From the NCBI RefSeq assembly GCF_032714615.1, contig NZ_JAWDKA010000004.1:1-64000 (forward strand): a stretch of 64,000 nucleotides of DNA. The letters are read 5' to 3'. Numbering within the stretch: the stretch's first letter is position 1; every line of letters starts with the position of its first letter. Of this stretch, positions 25,905-35,728 are shown one piece after another. Position numbers and translations under genes: made by a program. The notes beneath the pieces are model-generated. The model did no database searches. It saw nothing but the letters and a program-made list of their open reading frames with translations, and was not told the DNA's origin. The DNA is from Methanorbis furvi (lineage in GTDB: Archaea > Halobacteriota > Methanomicrobia > Methanomicrobiales > Methanocorpusculaceae).

Positions 25905-26765
25905 ATGGATAGAGAACAGCTGCGGGAAATCGGCATTATCATACTTGCAATACTGATTCTCTTCAGCGCAGCAGTTGTTCTTTTTTTTGCTGAGGGTGGA
26001 GAAATTCGCGGCATCAATCATGATCCGAACAATTCCAAAACATCCTTGGATCCCCAAGGGATTGTTTTTGAAGTGGTTGATGAAGAGATTGTTCCCATTT
26101 ATGACGGAACAGAGATTAAAACCATCGAACTATGGCAGATGCCTCCAAAGGAAATTCTCAGAAGACTCATTGTGTTTCCCATGGGATACATCCCCCCAAT
26201 TACAGGACAACTCATCACCTTCTTCGTCTCTGCTCTCGGACTTGCATTCATCATCCTCTATCATCGTGAAACCAGGAAAAAAGATCAGCAGGATAGTGAA
26301 CGTCCGGAAAAAATTCTCACCTACATCACTGAAAACCCCGGTCAGTCCATACAGCAGATCGCCAACGGAACAAATATTCCCCGCAGCAGTCTCCGTCATC
26401 ATCTCAGAACAACACGGATGAAGAGTCAGATCCTAGAGTTCAGGTACTCCAAAAACCCGCACTATTTTTCCAAGAAAAAATCCTACACCGACATTGAGAA
26501 GCTGGTGCTTGCCGTACTCTCCCGCGAAAGCGAGAAGACGGCGTTCGTTGAACTGTTCAACAATCCGAAAAGCACCAAACAGGATCTCGCAGAGCATCTA
26601 AATGTCAGCGAAAGTGCAGCGCACTGGCATCTCAAGAGGCTGAATGCCGCAGAACTGCTGGTGGTCGAAACTGACAGAGGTCAGAACCGCTACCGTTTGT
26701 CCGTGGACGCGGAAAAAACATACAGGAAATTCCTTCAGATGGAAGAAGTCGTCCGTGCCGAGTAA
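25905..26765 (+). CDS. Membrane-anchored double winged-helix regulator, copy 3
   Basis: 286 residues and the same two-helix, double winged-helix architecture as copies 1 and 2. The outer loop carries NNSKTSLDPQGIVFEVVDEE, different from the NGPAKPLVHSKYVIE form shared by copies 1 and 2. The second membrane region (ITGQLITFFVSALGLAFIIL) is closer to copy 1, while the winged-helix half is nearly identical to copy 2. This mosaic pattern points to gene conversion within the array. Confidence 0.87.
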   Translation: MDREQLREIGIIILAILILFSAAVVLFFAEGGEIRGINHDPNNSKTSLDPQGIVFEVVDEEIVPIYDGTEIKTIELWQMPPKEILRRLIVFPMGYIPPITGQLITFFVSALGLAFIILYHRETRKKDQQDSERPEKILTYITENPGQSIQQIANGTNIPRSSLRHHLRTTRMKSQILEFRYSKNPHYFSKKKSYTDIEKLVLAVLSRESEKTAFVELFNNPKSTKQDLAEHLNVSESAAHWHLKRLNAAELLVVETDRGQNRYRLSVDAEKTYRKFLQMEEVVRAE

Positions 26766-27059
26766 AACGGTAGCCGGCATGCGGTTACAGAAAAATCTGA
26801 TGAATTATTACTCGAATGAAAAACAAATCCTGGAGAATCAATTTTGCGAAAAAGTGTAGCCGATGTAGCCGGAAAATCAGTACTGTTCTCTTGAGAAAAT
26901 ATTTACTGAAAACCACAATAACAAAATACCTGCTACACAAAATGCAACTCGCCGAAAACTGAATTATTTTTGAAATAAGGGGTTGGAACCATCCTGATTT
27001 GTAGCCTCATGTATCGACTACATCGGTTTCAGTTACGCGATGCTGGAAAAAAAATTTTA

Positions 27060-27560
27060 GTTCTTTTTTGAAAAATGCAAGTTGGTGAGTGGTGAGTGTG
27101 GCCTCGTGAGAAAAAAACGCCACGGATTCACACAGATATTTAATTTGCCAATCGTCATTATCTTGCGTTCGGTCGGGACTCCGGCTAATCGCCTCCGTCC
27201 ATTTCGACCTCACTGGATAATGGCTGGCAAATTTTTTTTGGTTTTTTGTTGAGTGATAGTGGGAACGATGAGAAAAAACAATGATGGATTCACACTGATT
27301 GCATTTTTTAGAAAATGTGAGCGGGTGGGGGGTGAATGAATATGATGAGAAAAAACCACACTCACCACTCCAACAAAAAAACGATGAAAATTTGCCAGCT
27401 GTTATCCAGTGAGGGCGAAATGGACGGAGGCGATTAGCCGGAGTCCCGCCCGAACGCAAGATAACAGCGATTGGCAAATTTGGAAATCTGCGAAAATCTG
27501 CGGTTGGTTTATCCTGTGCGTCCACACTCACCACTTACCCGCTTACGTTTTCCAGAAAAA
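27060..27560. repeat. Inverted pair of TTTGCCA-ended repeat units with flanks
   Basis: Two units of about 90 bases (27143-27232 and 27391-27479) are inverted copies of each other. Each has its own ends, TTTGCCA...TTATC and GATAA...TGGCAAA, around the core CGGAGGCGATTAGCCGGAGT (right unit). Flanks with GTGGTGAGTGTGG and CACACTCACCACT also mirror each other. The same arrangement recurs at 63.1-63.6 kb. The rest of the 26766-27576 gap holds no gene. Confidence 0.85.
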
Positions 27561-27576
27561 ATATCCACCACTAACC

Positions 27577-29589
27577 TCACCGCTTCGCAACCAACTCCCT
27601 CAGCTCCTCTACGCTCCCGACCGGAGCAGAACACATCCCGTCACAACAGAAGTACAGCATCACCCCACTCTCAGGAACCGGATACGCAGCAGTAAACGAC
27701 GCAACCTCCGCAAGAACATCAGCAGAAGACGCCCTCTTCAAGAGAACAGCAGCATGCGACGCTTCAGAAAACTCCAACACATCCCGTAAAACCTCATCTT
27801 CAGCAGAACAGCACACAACCTCGCCCGCAGGATACAACATCTCAAGCATCGCAAGAAGCAAAAGACAGTACCCGGCAGGATACCGCTCCGCAACTCCCGC
27901 AGCAAACGAAAGCTGACGCTCCGCAATCTCCTGCCATCGTACATCACCAGTCAGACGGAAAAGCCTCACAAACACCAGAGCCGCCGCAGAATTTCCCGAA
28001 GGCATTGCCCCATCATACACCTCCTTCGGCCGCCCGATCAACTGCTCGGCATCAGACGCATACAAAAACAGACCGCCGTTCTCCTCATCAGAAAACAGCT
28101 CAACCATTTTTTCCGCCAGACGAACAGCATCCAAAAGACACGAAGCATCAAAATTCGCCGCATACAACTCAAGAAGCGACCAGGAGTAAAACGCATAATC
28201 AGAAAGTTGGCCCAAAACAGCCGCCTCACCATCCCGGTACCGGACAAACAAACGCCCGTCAGCATCCCGCAGATATTGATCAACAAACTCACGGCAGCGA
28301 ACGGCTGCCGCAAGATACTCCTCGTTTCCAAAAACCCGGTAACCTTTCGCAAACGCAGAAATCATCAGAGCATTCCATGACGTCAGCACCTTATCATCAG
28401 TCAACAGTTTCGAACGGTCTCTCCGATAATCGTACATTCGCTCGCGAAGCAGCGCCATATGCGGAGTTTGCTTCGCAAACTCCGCATTCCCCAAAAGATT
28501 TGGCACACTCTTCCCCTCAACCATCCCGTGCTCCAAAATCCCAAACCAATCGCAGAACTCAGATCCGTCCTTCGGACCCAGAACATCCAGAACCTCAGAG
28601 CGGGAAAACAGATAGAACCTCCCCTCAACCCCCTCACTATCCGCGTCCTGCCCGCAGAAAAATCCTCCTTCAGGACTCTGAAGCTCCCGCAGAACATACG
28701 AAAAAATTCCAATCCCAACATTCTTGAAAAAAGAATTCTTCGTCAGACGAAACATCTCCGCGTACGAATACGCAAGAAGAGCATTATCATACAACATCTT
28801 CTCAAAATGCGGAACAAGCCAGGACCCATCCGTCGAGTAGCGCGAAAACCCTCCGCCAACCTGATCACAAATCCCTCCGCGGGCCATCTGCGTCAGCGTC
28901 TTCTCAGCCATCGATCTTGCAAACGCATCATGCTCAACCTCAAAATACCGCATCAGAAACAACAGATTATGCGGCATCGGAAACTTCGGAGCCGGACCAA
29001 AACCCCCGTTCCCGGAATCAAAACTCTGCCGGAACTGTCCAACCGCAGACCGCAGAAGACTCCTGTTCACAGCTCCCGGGCGGCCGGCGGCCACCTTTGC
29101 AGCAAACGCTGCAACCTCATCAGCCGCAGAAAGAATCTGATCGCGGTCCTTTTTCCACAGCCCGAGCACCTCAGGCAGAAATTCCAGAAGTCCGGGCTTC
29201 CCGAACTTCGCATGCTTCGGCAGATAAGTTCCGGCAAAAAACGGCTTCTGATCAGCAGTCATCAGAACTGTCAGCGGCCAGCCGCCCGAACCCGTCATTG
29301 CCTGGCACACATTCATATATACTGCATCAATATCAGGCCGCTCCTCACGATCCACTTTGATCGAAACAAACCCCTCATTCAAAACCGCAGCAACCTCACA
29401 GTCCTCAAACGACTCACTCTCCATCACATGACACCAGTGGCAGGTCGAGTAGCCGATGCTCAGAAGGATTGGCTTTCCTTCTGCCGCAGCCTTCGCAAAA
29501 GCCTCCGGTCCCCACGGATACCAGTCTACCGGGTTGGTGGCATGCTGCAAAAGATACGGAGATTTTTCTTGGGAGAGATGATTGGGCAT
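27577..29589 (-). CDS. Thioredoxin-domain protein of the YyaL/SSP411 (DUF255) family
   Basis: 670 residues, the normal length of the family. It begins with [21 protein letters not shown] and the thioredoxin-like motif [16 protein letters not shown] (CxxC near residue 50), then [15 protein letters not shown]. The long remainder resembles an alpha/alpha toroid of the N-acylglucosamine epimerase or glycosidase type ([27 protein letters not shown]). The biochemical function is not established. The gene is an isolated leftward unit between repeats. Confidence 0.9.
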   Translation of the reverse strand: MPNHLSQEKSPYLLQHATNPVDWYPWGPEAFAKAAAEGKPILLSIGYSTCHWCHVMESESFEDCEVAAVLNEGFVSIKVDREERPDIDAVYMNVCQAMTGSGGWPLTVLMTADQKPFFAGTYLPKHAKFGKPGLLEFLPEVLGLWKKDRDQILSAADEVAAFAAKVAAGRPGAVNRSLLRSAVGQFRQSFDSGNGGFGPAPKFPMPHNLLFLMRYFEVEHDAFARSMAEKTLTQMARGGICDQVGGGFSRYSTDGSWLVPHFEKMLYDNALLAYSYAEMFRLTKNSFFKNVGIGIFSYVLRELQSPEGGFFCGQDADSEGVEGRFYLFSRSEVLDVLGPKDGSEFCDWFGILEHGMVEGKSVPNLLGNAEFAKQTPHMALLRERMYDYRRDRSKLLTDDKVLTSWNALMISAFAKGYRVFGNEEYLAAAVRCREFVDQYLRDADGRLFVRYRDGEAAVLGQLSDYAFYSWSLLELYAANFDASCLLDAVRLAEKMVELFSDEENGGLFLYASDAEQLIGRPKEVYDGAMPSGNSAAALVFVRLFRLTGDVRWQEIAERQLSFAAGVAERYPAGYCLLLLAMLEMLYPAGEVVCCSAEDEVLRDVLEFSEASHAAVLLKRASSADVLAEVASFTAAYPVPESGVMLYFCCDGMCSAPVGSVEELRELVAKR

Positions 29590-29667
29590 GATGAGGGACC
29601 TTTGTTCAACAGTTAGCGAAAAACAGAGAAAAATGTATCAGTGGCGGCATGATTTTTTTATGTATGA

Positions 29668-29940
29668 ACCGCCCACGGAAAAACGGAACACACAGAATAT
29701 CACGGAAAAAAACATCACGGAGCAGACGTGAACATCACGGAATTTGAAAGTAATTCAGTTTCATGATGTTTTCGTCTCATAGTGATGTTTTTTTCTGTGA
29801 AGTTCTCTGTCTTCTTTGGGCTATTCAGGCGAACATCACAAAATTCGAAAATTCATTTCCGTGATGTTCATGTCTGCTCCGTGATGTTTTTCCGTGTAAT
29901 TTCGTGTGTTCCGTTTTTCCGTGGGCGGAGCAACAAACAA
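29668..29940. repeat. CCCACGG-family repeat, long copy
   Basis: It opens with CCGCCCACGGAAAAACGGAA and closes with GTTTTTCCGTGGGCGGAGC, inverted copies. Inside are two opposed copies of the central block ATCACGGAGCAGACGTGAAC / GTTCATGTCTGCTCCGTGAT, separated by further degenerate copies. It fills the space between the YyaL gene and the following membrane protein. This is the longest family member in the window and appears partly duplicated. Confidence 0.8.
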
Positions 29941-30070
29941 TGCCGGACATTGTTTGCCAATAAACGAATTTATGGGCAAAGCCGATTTTTTCGCAAGAAA
30001 GAGAGACACAATAATTCAAGATCAGGATTCAGGATATTTTTATATAGAAACAGGTAAATTTTCATGTATT

Positions 30071-31129
30071 ATGAATGAAATTGAAAAAACCGAGATCAGA
30101 AATTACCTGTCAGCAGCAGGATTTCTCCTCATCGCAACGTACCTGCTCTATCTTGCGGTGTCTCTTGGACTGAATCTTCTCACCAGTCCGGGAATACTCA
30201 GTGCAGGTTTGGCCCTGCCGTTGATCATCCTCGGAGTTCTCCTGCTTGTTATGCGAAACCGGGATCTGACCGCCATCACATTTCTGATGTTCGGACTCAA
30301 TCTCGGCATTCTGTATCTCAGGCCTGAGAAGGTCTTCCCTGACAACGGAATTTTGACGGTCGGAGTCTTCTTTTTGATTCTTGCAGCAGTTCTCTTAACC
30401 AGCACGGAAAAGAAAAAGTATCTGCTGTTCCTGTTACCACTGTTTATCGGTCTGGAACTTATCGGAGGAGGACTCGGAATAAAATCGCTCGCAATCTTCA
30501 CCGCCGCAATTGGCGGTCTTCTTGCACTCTACTTTGCCCTTGCCGTGTCTGCTGAGCGGTGCAATCTGCCGTGCGGCACTCTGCTGAAGTCTGATGCCCA
30601 GACTGATTTCAAAGTAAGCGGAGCAGTGCTTGGCTATCTTATCTTCGGGCTGCTTCTTGCAGTGGACGTGGTCTATTACTTCACCAACAGTGTCGGAACC
30701 CCGCTCGAAAATGTTGTCGCCGTAAAAATGATGGGCGGCATCATGCTCTGTCTTGTCGCGGTCCTTCTCTGGACGCTCGGTAGGATGAAGTACACACCGG
30801 CCATGTTTTTCCTGATGGGAGTGTTCTTCTTCCTCGGCAGTCAGATTGCAAATGTTACCGTCGCAGGAGATGCTTTTGTTGTGAGCGAAGCATTCTATCT
30901 GATCGCTGTCATGATGGCGGTAGTAGGCATCATCACTCTGCTGAAAACCGAGTCGAGAGTTCTTCCTGCGGTTATGATTTTGGTAACTGCCGTGTCCTAC
31001 GCACTGATTGGTGTGTTTGTTGTGTCGCTCTCTCCGATTCAGGGAGTTGTTGCTCTGATTCCAACACTCATTGCGATATATCTCGCGTTTGCGGTGTTCA
31101 GCCAGAGTAAGAAACTTCCGCTGTTCTGA
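30071..31129 (+). CDS. Polytopic membrane protein of unknown family
   Basis: About 352 residues with ten to twelve hydrophobic segments (FLLIATYLLYLAVSLGLNLL, LPLIILGVLLLVMRN, VGVFFLILAAVLLTS, FYLIAVMMAVVGIITLL, and others). A short loop carries CNLPCGTLL. The ATG at 30071 follows a TATA-like TTTTTATATAG by about 25 bases, so the mRNA is nearly leaderless. The reading frame extends further upstream into the repeat at 29.9 kb, but that part is not membrane-like and is not supported. No transporter signature is recognised. Confidence 0.78.
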   Translation: MNEIEKTEIRNYLSAAGFLLIATYLLYLAVSLGLNLLTSPGILSAGLALPLIILGVLLLVMRNRDLTAITFLMFGLNLGILYLRPEKVFPDNGILTVGVFFLILAAVLLTSTEKKKYLLFLLPLFIGLELIGGGLGIKSLAIFTAAIGGLLALYFALAVSAERCNLPCGTLLKSDAQTDFKVSGAVLGYLIFGLLLAVDVVYYFTNSVGTPLENVVAVKMMGGIMLCLVAVLLWTLGRMKYTPAMFFLMGVFFFLGSQIANVTVAGDAFVVSEAFYLIAVMMAVVGIITLLKTESRVLPAVMILVTAVSYALIGVFVVSLSPIQGVVALIPTLIAIYLAFAVFSQSKKLPLF

Positions 31130-31216
31130 AAGGAACAGCCACTTTTTTTGTGAAACGCGAAGCGGTGAGCAGGCCGAAGGCATGCGATTCGCGTTTCCTA
31201 TTCAAAATATTTTTTT

Positions 31217-32431
31217 TCACACACCTGACCGTCTTCCGCGGAAAAGTCCCGCAGTAACCCAGTACACAACACCGATAACCACACCCACAACACCGATCGC
31301 AAGGAACAGACCCTGATAGGTTCCGGTCAGCGCCAGAAGCTCGGCTCCGACAAACGACGACGCGAACACACCAAAGTAGACCGCCACAATCTGGCCTCCC
31401 ATGATCTTGCCCAGATACTTTTGCGGCGTAACCGAAGACAGCCACATCGCCCCGGTCGGTGTTCCAAGACCAAGACCAAAACCCACAATAGCCGCACCAA
31501 GCGCAATGATTGGCACACTAACTGCAGTCCCGATCACAAACAAACCCAGTCCCTCCATCAGAAACATCAGTGAAAACATCTGAAGAGACGTAAACCGTCG
31601 TGCAAACCGCCAGAACGAGTAGCTCGAAACCGCACTGAAGAGAGCACAAAGACCAAGAACCAGACCGCAGACCGTTGTCGAAACATCCGCTACCTGCGTC
31701 AGCAGATACGCAATCTTCGACGAAACCAGATACATCATGATCAGCGAAAGAAACAGCGTCACGTACACAATCAGCACCGGCTTGATATCAAGCTTCGTCG
31801 GCCTGCTGCTTTTGATATTCAGGCCATCATCATACACAGACTCCGTCTCCTCCTCACGCTTCGGCTCCTTGATGAAAAAGAACACCAGAGGGATCACCAG
31901 AATGCCGAACAGATAGATCAGGAACGGTTCGCGCCAGGAGATCTCAGCAAGAATGCCGCTGCCTGTCTGCATCACAAGCCCCCCCACTCCCATCGCCGCA
32001 GACATGTATCCCAAATAGCGTGCACGGGTAGGGCCATTATAGTACTCGGTCAGAAGCGTCGTGACCGTCGGCATGAGTCCTGCAAGGCCAATGCCAAGCC
32101 ACATCCGCCAGAAGATAATTGCCGTAACCGAGTCAAGGAAAAATCCGGAAACTCCCGCAAACCCGAACAGGGCAAGGCTCACCAGAAGGACCTTCTTGCG
32201 CCCGTACTTGTCAGAGATGGCACCGACAAGAAATCCCGACAGAGCGGTCGCAAGAGGAGGAAGGGTGATGATAAACGAGATCATCGTCTCCGACACATCA
32301 GGAAACGCGGCACTGATCAAAGGAAGTGCCGGAGCCACCGCAGCAGTCCCGAGAAGGGCCGGCATCGCTGCAAGCAACAGAACAATGAGCGTCCATTTTC
32401 CCGGGACAAATGGTTTGTCGGAGCCAAACAT
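31217..32431 (-). CDS. Major facilitator superfamily transporter
   Basis: 404 residues with twelve predicted helices. The loop 2-3 signature GAISDKYGRKKVLLVSL and the helix 4-5 region of MFS carriers are clear, and a central charged loop (IKEPKREEETESVYDD) divides the two halves. The substrate cannot be told from sequence; the family includes drug, sugar and organic-acid porters. It is a single leftward gene converging on the membrane protein at 30.1 kb. Confidence 0.88.
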   Translation of the reverse strand: MFGSDKPFVPGKWTLIVLLLAAMPALLGTAAVAPALPLISAAFPDVSETMISFIITLPPLATALSGFLVGAISDKYGRKKVLLVSLALFGFAGVSGFFLDSVTAIIFWRMWLGIGLAGLMPTVTTLLTEYYNGPTRARYLGYMSAAMGVGGLVMQTGSGILAEISWREPFLIYLFGILVIPLVFFFIKEPKREEETESVYDDGLNIKSSRPTKLDIKPVLIVYVTLFLSLIMMYLVSSKIAYLLTQVADVSTTVCGLVLGLCALFSAVSSYSFWRFARRFTSLQMFSLMFLMEGLGLFVIGTAVSVPIIALGAAIVGFGLGLGTPTGAMWLSSVTPQKYLGKIMGGQIVAVYFGVFASSFVGAELLALTGTYQGLFLAIGVVGVVIGVVYWVTAGLFRGRRSGV

Positions 32432-32490
32432 GTGCAGAGAGATTCACACTGTAAATATATCAATATGATGCAGCTTAGTGAGTCGTGTTT

Positions 32491-32519
32491 TGCTGCCGCC
32501 CACGGAAATTTCACAGAAA
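32491..32519. repeat. CCCACGG-family remnant
   Basis: CTGCCGCCCACGGAAATTTC followed by ACAGAAAAA matches the left end of the long family copies. Only about 30 bases remain, lying against the 3' end of truD. Confidence 0.6.
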
Positions 32520-32526
32520 AAATAGT

Positions 32527-33798
32527 TCAGACCATCTGTTCAGGCGAGCCCTGCATGTACTCGCGGCAGACGGTTGTTGCATAATGGCCGGGCGGAAGCG
32601 TAAACATCAGCGTGACATCACTTCCTGCGACCGAGTACTCGATCTCGGTGCGGAGCGTAATTTTTCTGTGAGCTCCGTCGAAGTTTGTTCCGGTAAATGC
32701 AGCAGCGTCGGCAAAACTCTGCATCGTGACGCCATCTGCTTTCATCAGCGAAAACATTTCTTCTTCCATTGGTCCCGGAGTCACGGGAAGTGTTGAGCCC
32801 GGCATCCATGCGGCGACCGCACACCGTCCGCGTTTCATATGCTGACGGGCGGTTGCGATATTTTTCTCAGTCACGGTATCGATGCGGTCGTTGGTGAAGA
32901 TGAGATGTTCGCCTACCGCCGCGTCTTCGAGGGGCACGCCTCTCGCACAACGGGCTGAGAGTGCAGAGTTGAAGAGCCAGGACTGGTACGCGGAGACAAA
33001 CATCGAGAGAAGTTTGGGCGGCATCGCCTGAAGTGCACGGCCGTAGTCGCCCGGCTGCTTCATGAGCGAGTCAAGCATGATGCGTTCGTAGGAGAGCTGG
33101 ACCGGAAGGTCATGAAGAGCTGCTTTTGCATCGCCGGTCTCGGCGAAGGCACGCCGTGCGGCTTTGACTTCGTCGGACTCTCGCGGGAACACGTCGCCGA
33201 CGTACATTTTCACCGCTTCCTCGTACTCGCCGCGGAGAATGTGGAGGCCGACGCGGTGGGTGACCGGCTTTAGTGCGCCGAATCGCTGGATTCCATAGTA
33301 GTTGGGGATGCCGGACTCAAGGATGTCTTTGGTGATCGATTCAACGCGGGCGGTGAGGTCTTCTGCTTCGCAGCCGCGAAGGGTTATGGTGAAGCGGTTT
33401 CCTTCAAGACTGCCAAGGCCGAGGGAGAACTGATGACGGGTGATTGGTTCAAGCGTGATGTCTTTGATGGCAACTTTGGCGAGGTCTTCTTCGGTGACGT
33501 CATAAAGGGAGATGTACTGGGTGGTGACTGCGTTGCGGTCTTTGGTCCCTCCCCATGCAAGCCGCTTCGGACTGATCCCGAGGCGTTTGGTGATCTCCCG
33601 CATGGTATGCTGGTGTTCCCAGGATCGTTTGGTAAGTTTTACGATGAGGTAGGGGCCGGTGCCGGTAAATTTGACCGGCAGTTCTTCGACGATGAAGTCT
33701 TCGGGGCTGTTTCTGAGAACGCCGCCGATGCCTTTGGCGTCGGTTGCGTAATAATTCATGCCGAGGGACTGTTCGAGTGGGTAGGCGGATGGTTTCAT
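32527..33798 (-). CDS. truD: tRNA pseudouridine(13) synthase TruD
   Basis: This enzyme isomerises uridine 13 (and in archaea often other positions) of tRNA to pseudouridine. The catalytic motif GGTKDRNAVTTQY carries the conserved Asp. FIVEELP, LTKRSWEHQHTMREI and GIQRFGALKPVTHRVG are TruD hallmarks. At 423 residues it includes the archaeal insert domain. It starts five bases after the stop of the peptidyl-tRNA hydrolase gene, so the two form an operon for tRNA handling. Confidence 0.92.
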   Translation of the reverse strand: MKPSAYPLEQSLGMNYYATDAKGIGGVLRNSPEDFIVEELPVKFTGTGPYLIVKLTKRSWEHQHTMREITKRLGISPKRLAWGGTKDRNAVTTQYISLYDVTEEDLAKVAIKDITLEPITRHQFSLGLGSLEGNRFTITLRGCEAEDLTARVESITKDILESGIPNYYGIQRFGALKPVTHRVGLHILRGEYEEAVKMYVGDVFPRESDEVKAARRAFAETGDAKAALHDLPVQLSYERIMLDSLMKQPGDYGRALQAMPPKLLSMFVSAYQSWLFNSALSARCARGVPLEDAAVGEHLIFTNDRIDTVTEKNIATARQHMKRGRCAVAAWMPGSTLPVTPGPMEEEMFSLMKADGVTMQSFADAAAFTGTNFDGAHRKITLRTEIEYSVAGSDVTLMFTLPPGHYATTVCREYMQGSPEQMV

Positions 33799-33803
33799 GA
33801 TTG

Positions 33804-34169
33804 TTAGAGAAGCGGGAGACCGCCGGTGATTTTGTCGATGAGTTCAGCTTTGGCAGGGCCGATGCCAAGAGCGGTGACGGTTCCGGGCGGTATTTCGGTG
33901 TAGCCTGCGTCGATGATTAAGGAGACGGGGAGTCCCTGTATTTCAGCGGTTGCTTTGAGTTCGTAGAGTGCCCGTTCACTCACCGCTTTGAGTGCTACTT
34001 TTTTCTGGCCTTCCCGCATCCATGCTTTTTTGTCAAGGAGTGAGGCTTTTTCAAAGGCTCCTATTGAGGCATGGGCTGCCTGGGCACACATTTTGCCGCA
34101 GCTGAGTTTGAGGTCGGTTCTGAGGATGAGGCATTGTTTGTATTTGAAGACTTCTTCGCCGCCGGTCAT
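33804..34169 (-). CDS. pth2: Peptidyl-tRNA hydrolase, archaeal/eukaryotic type
   Basis: Pth2 releases tRNA from stalled peptidyl-tRNA. The core YKQCLILRTDLKLSCGKMCA, AQAAHASIGAF, GQKKVALKA, LIIDAGYTEIPPGTVTALGIGP is diagnostic. From ATG 34169 the protein has about 121 residues, the normal size. A longer frame to 34238 adds a proline-rich stretch that homologues lack and would overlap the divergent promoter motif at 34235. It is the first gene of the pth2-truD operon. Confidence 0.9.
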   Translation of the reverse strand: MTGGEEVFKYKQCLILRTDLKLSCGKMCAQAAHASIGAFEKASLLDKKAWMREGQKKVALKAVSERALYELKATAEIQGLPVSLIIDAGYTEIPPGTVTALGIGPAKAELIDKITGGLPLL

Positions 34170-34234
34170 TGCTGGGATTGTATTGGACGGGAGGGAGGAT
34201 AAAGAGAGTGGGAATGGGGGATGGACAAAAGTAA

Positions 34235-34262
34235 CCAATCATACTTTGGTCAATCTCTTTAT
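34235..34262 (+). promoter_or_regulatory. Regulon motif plus TATA-like box for the 34.3-kb gene
   Basis: CCAATCATACTTTGGTCA (34235-34252) matches the consensus CCCATCACACTTTGGTCA at 16 of 18 positions. ATCTCTTTATCATG follows with a weak TATA box at the same spacing as in other copies. The preferred start codon is 47 bases downstream of the motif. Confidence 0.6.
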
Positions 34263-34298
34263 CATGTCTTACGGAAAAAAAATACTACTAAGATACCC

Positions 34299-34787
34299 AT
34301 GTCCCGCAGTACCGTCGCAATGACTGTTGTCACTCTCATCTGTTTTTCTGTTGCGATCATTTTCCTCGGACTTGCCACGTTGTACACGGAACCTGACGGA
34401 CTCAGTGTTGTCTCTCACGGTCTTCGCATTTCACCGGAAAATTCTGCTGAGCTGAAAGAAAAACTGGAGATACTTGCCGGAGAAAATTATCAGTACTGGC
34501 TTGCTACCGATTACTATGATGGTGTCCGCGGTAAATTATTTGGAACGGTAGTCACGATAAACTATCCAACACCTATCGACATAACGTGGACGGAGTATAC
34601 TGCGGACTCCGATCCGGAGATGATTCCCGTTACCGTGAGTAAGATCATCGCAATCATCCCTGACAACTCAGATGAGTGTCGTCTTATTGTGTATCGTCCG
34701 GCTCCCGAAACCGAACACTCCAATCCAAGTGTCTATGTGTTTCGCATGCTGCCTGATCAGGCAAACGAACTGCTGAAACTGATCTGA
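34299..34787 (+). CDS. Membrane-anchored small protein in the putative regulon
   Basis: About 162 residues with one N-terminal membrane helix (VAMTVVTLICFSVAIIFLGLATLY) and an outer domain of mixed strands (IDITWTEYTADSDPEM, CRLIVYRPAPE). The frame is open to 34221, but that start lies upstream of the promoter motif and TATA box, so ATG 34299 is preferred. No family is recognised. Its promoter links it to the winged-helix regulators and the surface protein at 22.3 kb. Confidence 0.72.
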   Translation: MSRSTVAMTVVTLICFSVAIIFLGLATLYTEPDGLSVVSHGLRISPENSAELKEKLEILAGENYQYWLATDYYDGVRGKLFGTVVTINYPTPIDITWTEYTADSDPEMIPVTVSKIIAIIPDNSDECRLIVYRPAPETEHSNPSVYVFRMLPDQANELLKLI

Positions 34788-34816
34788 CTTGAACCAGTTC
34801 AACAAAAGTAATTTTT

Positions 34817-35725
34817 TTATTCCAAATGTTCCAGCTTCTCAATCAGCGTACACGCCGCACACAACCTGTTCTGCGTCGGCTCGCCGCATCGCTCGCAGAC
34901 ACCCATCTCCGTCACCTCGCCCTGTGCAGTCCCGAGTTTTGCAATCAGTCTCTCCTGACCTGACACAATATTAAATAGAGTTCCCGGATACTTATGCTCC
35001 AGAATGCCGAGTTCGGTCCGCACATCAGCCCGGAGGGCATACTTTGTGTACGGACACTCAGGCAAAGGTGTAAGCAAACGATTCACAATCCCGTAAGCAA
35101 CCGTCGCCCGTTCCGTGCAGCGGCAGAGCGGCTTGATTCTTGGAATAAACAGATCGCCTGCATTCGTATGATAATTCTCAGCAACTCTCCTGATATCACC
35201 ACGCAGATAATTCATCAGAACAGACTGCGCCTCATCATCCATACAGTGGCCGGTCGCAATCAGACTCGCCCCCGCATCGCGGGCAGCAGCATTCAACGCC
35301 CGCCGCCGAAGCGTCCCGCAGACCGAACATGCCCGTTCCGGCGCAGACACTAAAAGATCATCCAGCGTTTTTCCACAGACATCAACAAACGAAACAATCC
35401 GGTGCTCAACACCAAGCCGCTTCACCAGTGAAACGGCTGCCGAAATCGTATCATCGCGATAATTCGCAATCCCCTCATCCACCGTAATCGCCACAAACTC
35501 TGCATCAAGATTCAGCTTTGCAAGAACAGTCAGAAGAACAGTACTATCCTTCCCGCCCGAAAGCCCGACCGCCACCCGGGAACCGGAAGGGATCATCGCA
35601 TACTTTTCAATCGCATCCCGAACGCCCTCTTCATACCATGCCGAAAAATGATCCCCGCACAAAACCGCTCCGCTCGCAGGATCACGCCAGACAGCCTTTG
35701 ATGCGCAGAGATCACAGACCGCCAC
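34817..35725 (-). CDS. ncsA: tRNA 2-thiolation enzyme, NcsA/TtuA/Ctu1 family
   Basis: A PP-loop ATPase that adenylates a tRNA wobble uridine (or position 54 in TtuA) before sulfur insertion. It has an N-terminal zinc-finger pair (CDLCASKAVW...CGDH), the PP-loop SGGKDSTVLL near residue 55, a conserved CSVCG that with ATGHCMDDEAQ marks the catalytic core, and a C-terminal zinc finger (CERCGEPTQNRLCAAC). The length of 302 residues is typical. It begins three bases after the ubiquitin-like sulfur-carrier gene, which is its likely sulfur donor. Confidence 0.9.
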   Translation of the reverse strand: MAVCDLCASKAVWRDPASGAVLCGDHFSAWYEEGVRDAIEKYAMIPSGSRVAVGLSGGKDSTVLLTVLAKLNLDAEFVAITVDEGIANYRDDTISAAVSLVKRLGVEHRIVSFVDVCGKTLDDLLVSAPERACSVCGTLRRRALNAAARDAGASLIATGHCMDDEAQSVLMNYLRGDIRRVAENYHTNAGDLFIPRIKPLCRCTERATVAYGIVNRLLTPLPECPYTKYALRADVRTELGILEHKYPGTLFNIVSGQERLIAKLGTAQGEVTEMGVCERCGEPTQNRLCAACTLIEKLEHLE

Positions 35726-35728
35726 TAC

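Noticed and set aside
28459-29616. 385-codon rightward open frame over the YyaL-like gene
   Set aside because: Arg, Pro and Lys-rich shadow of a conserved gene with the CHWCH motif on the other strand.
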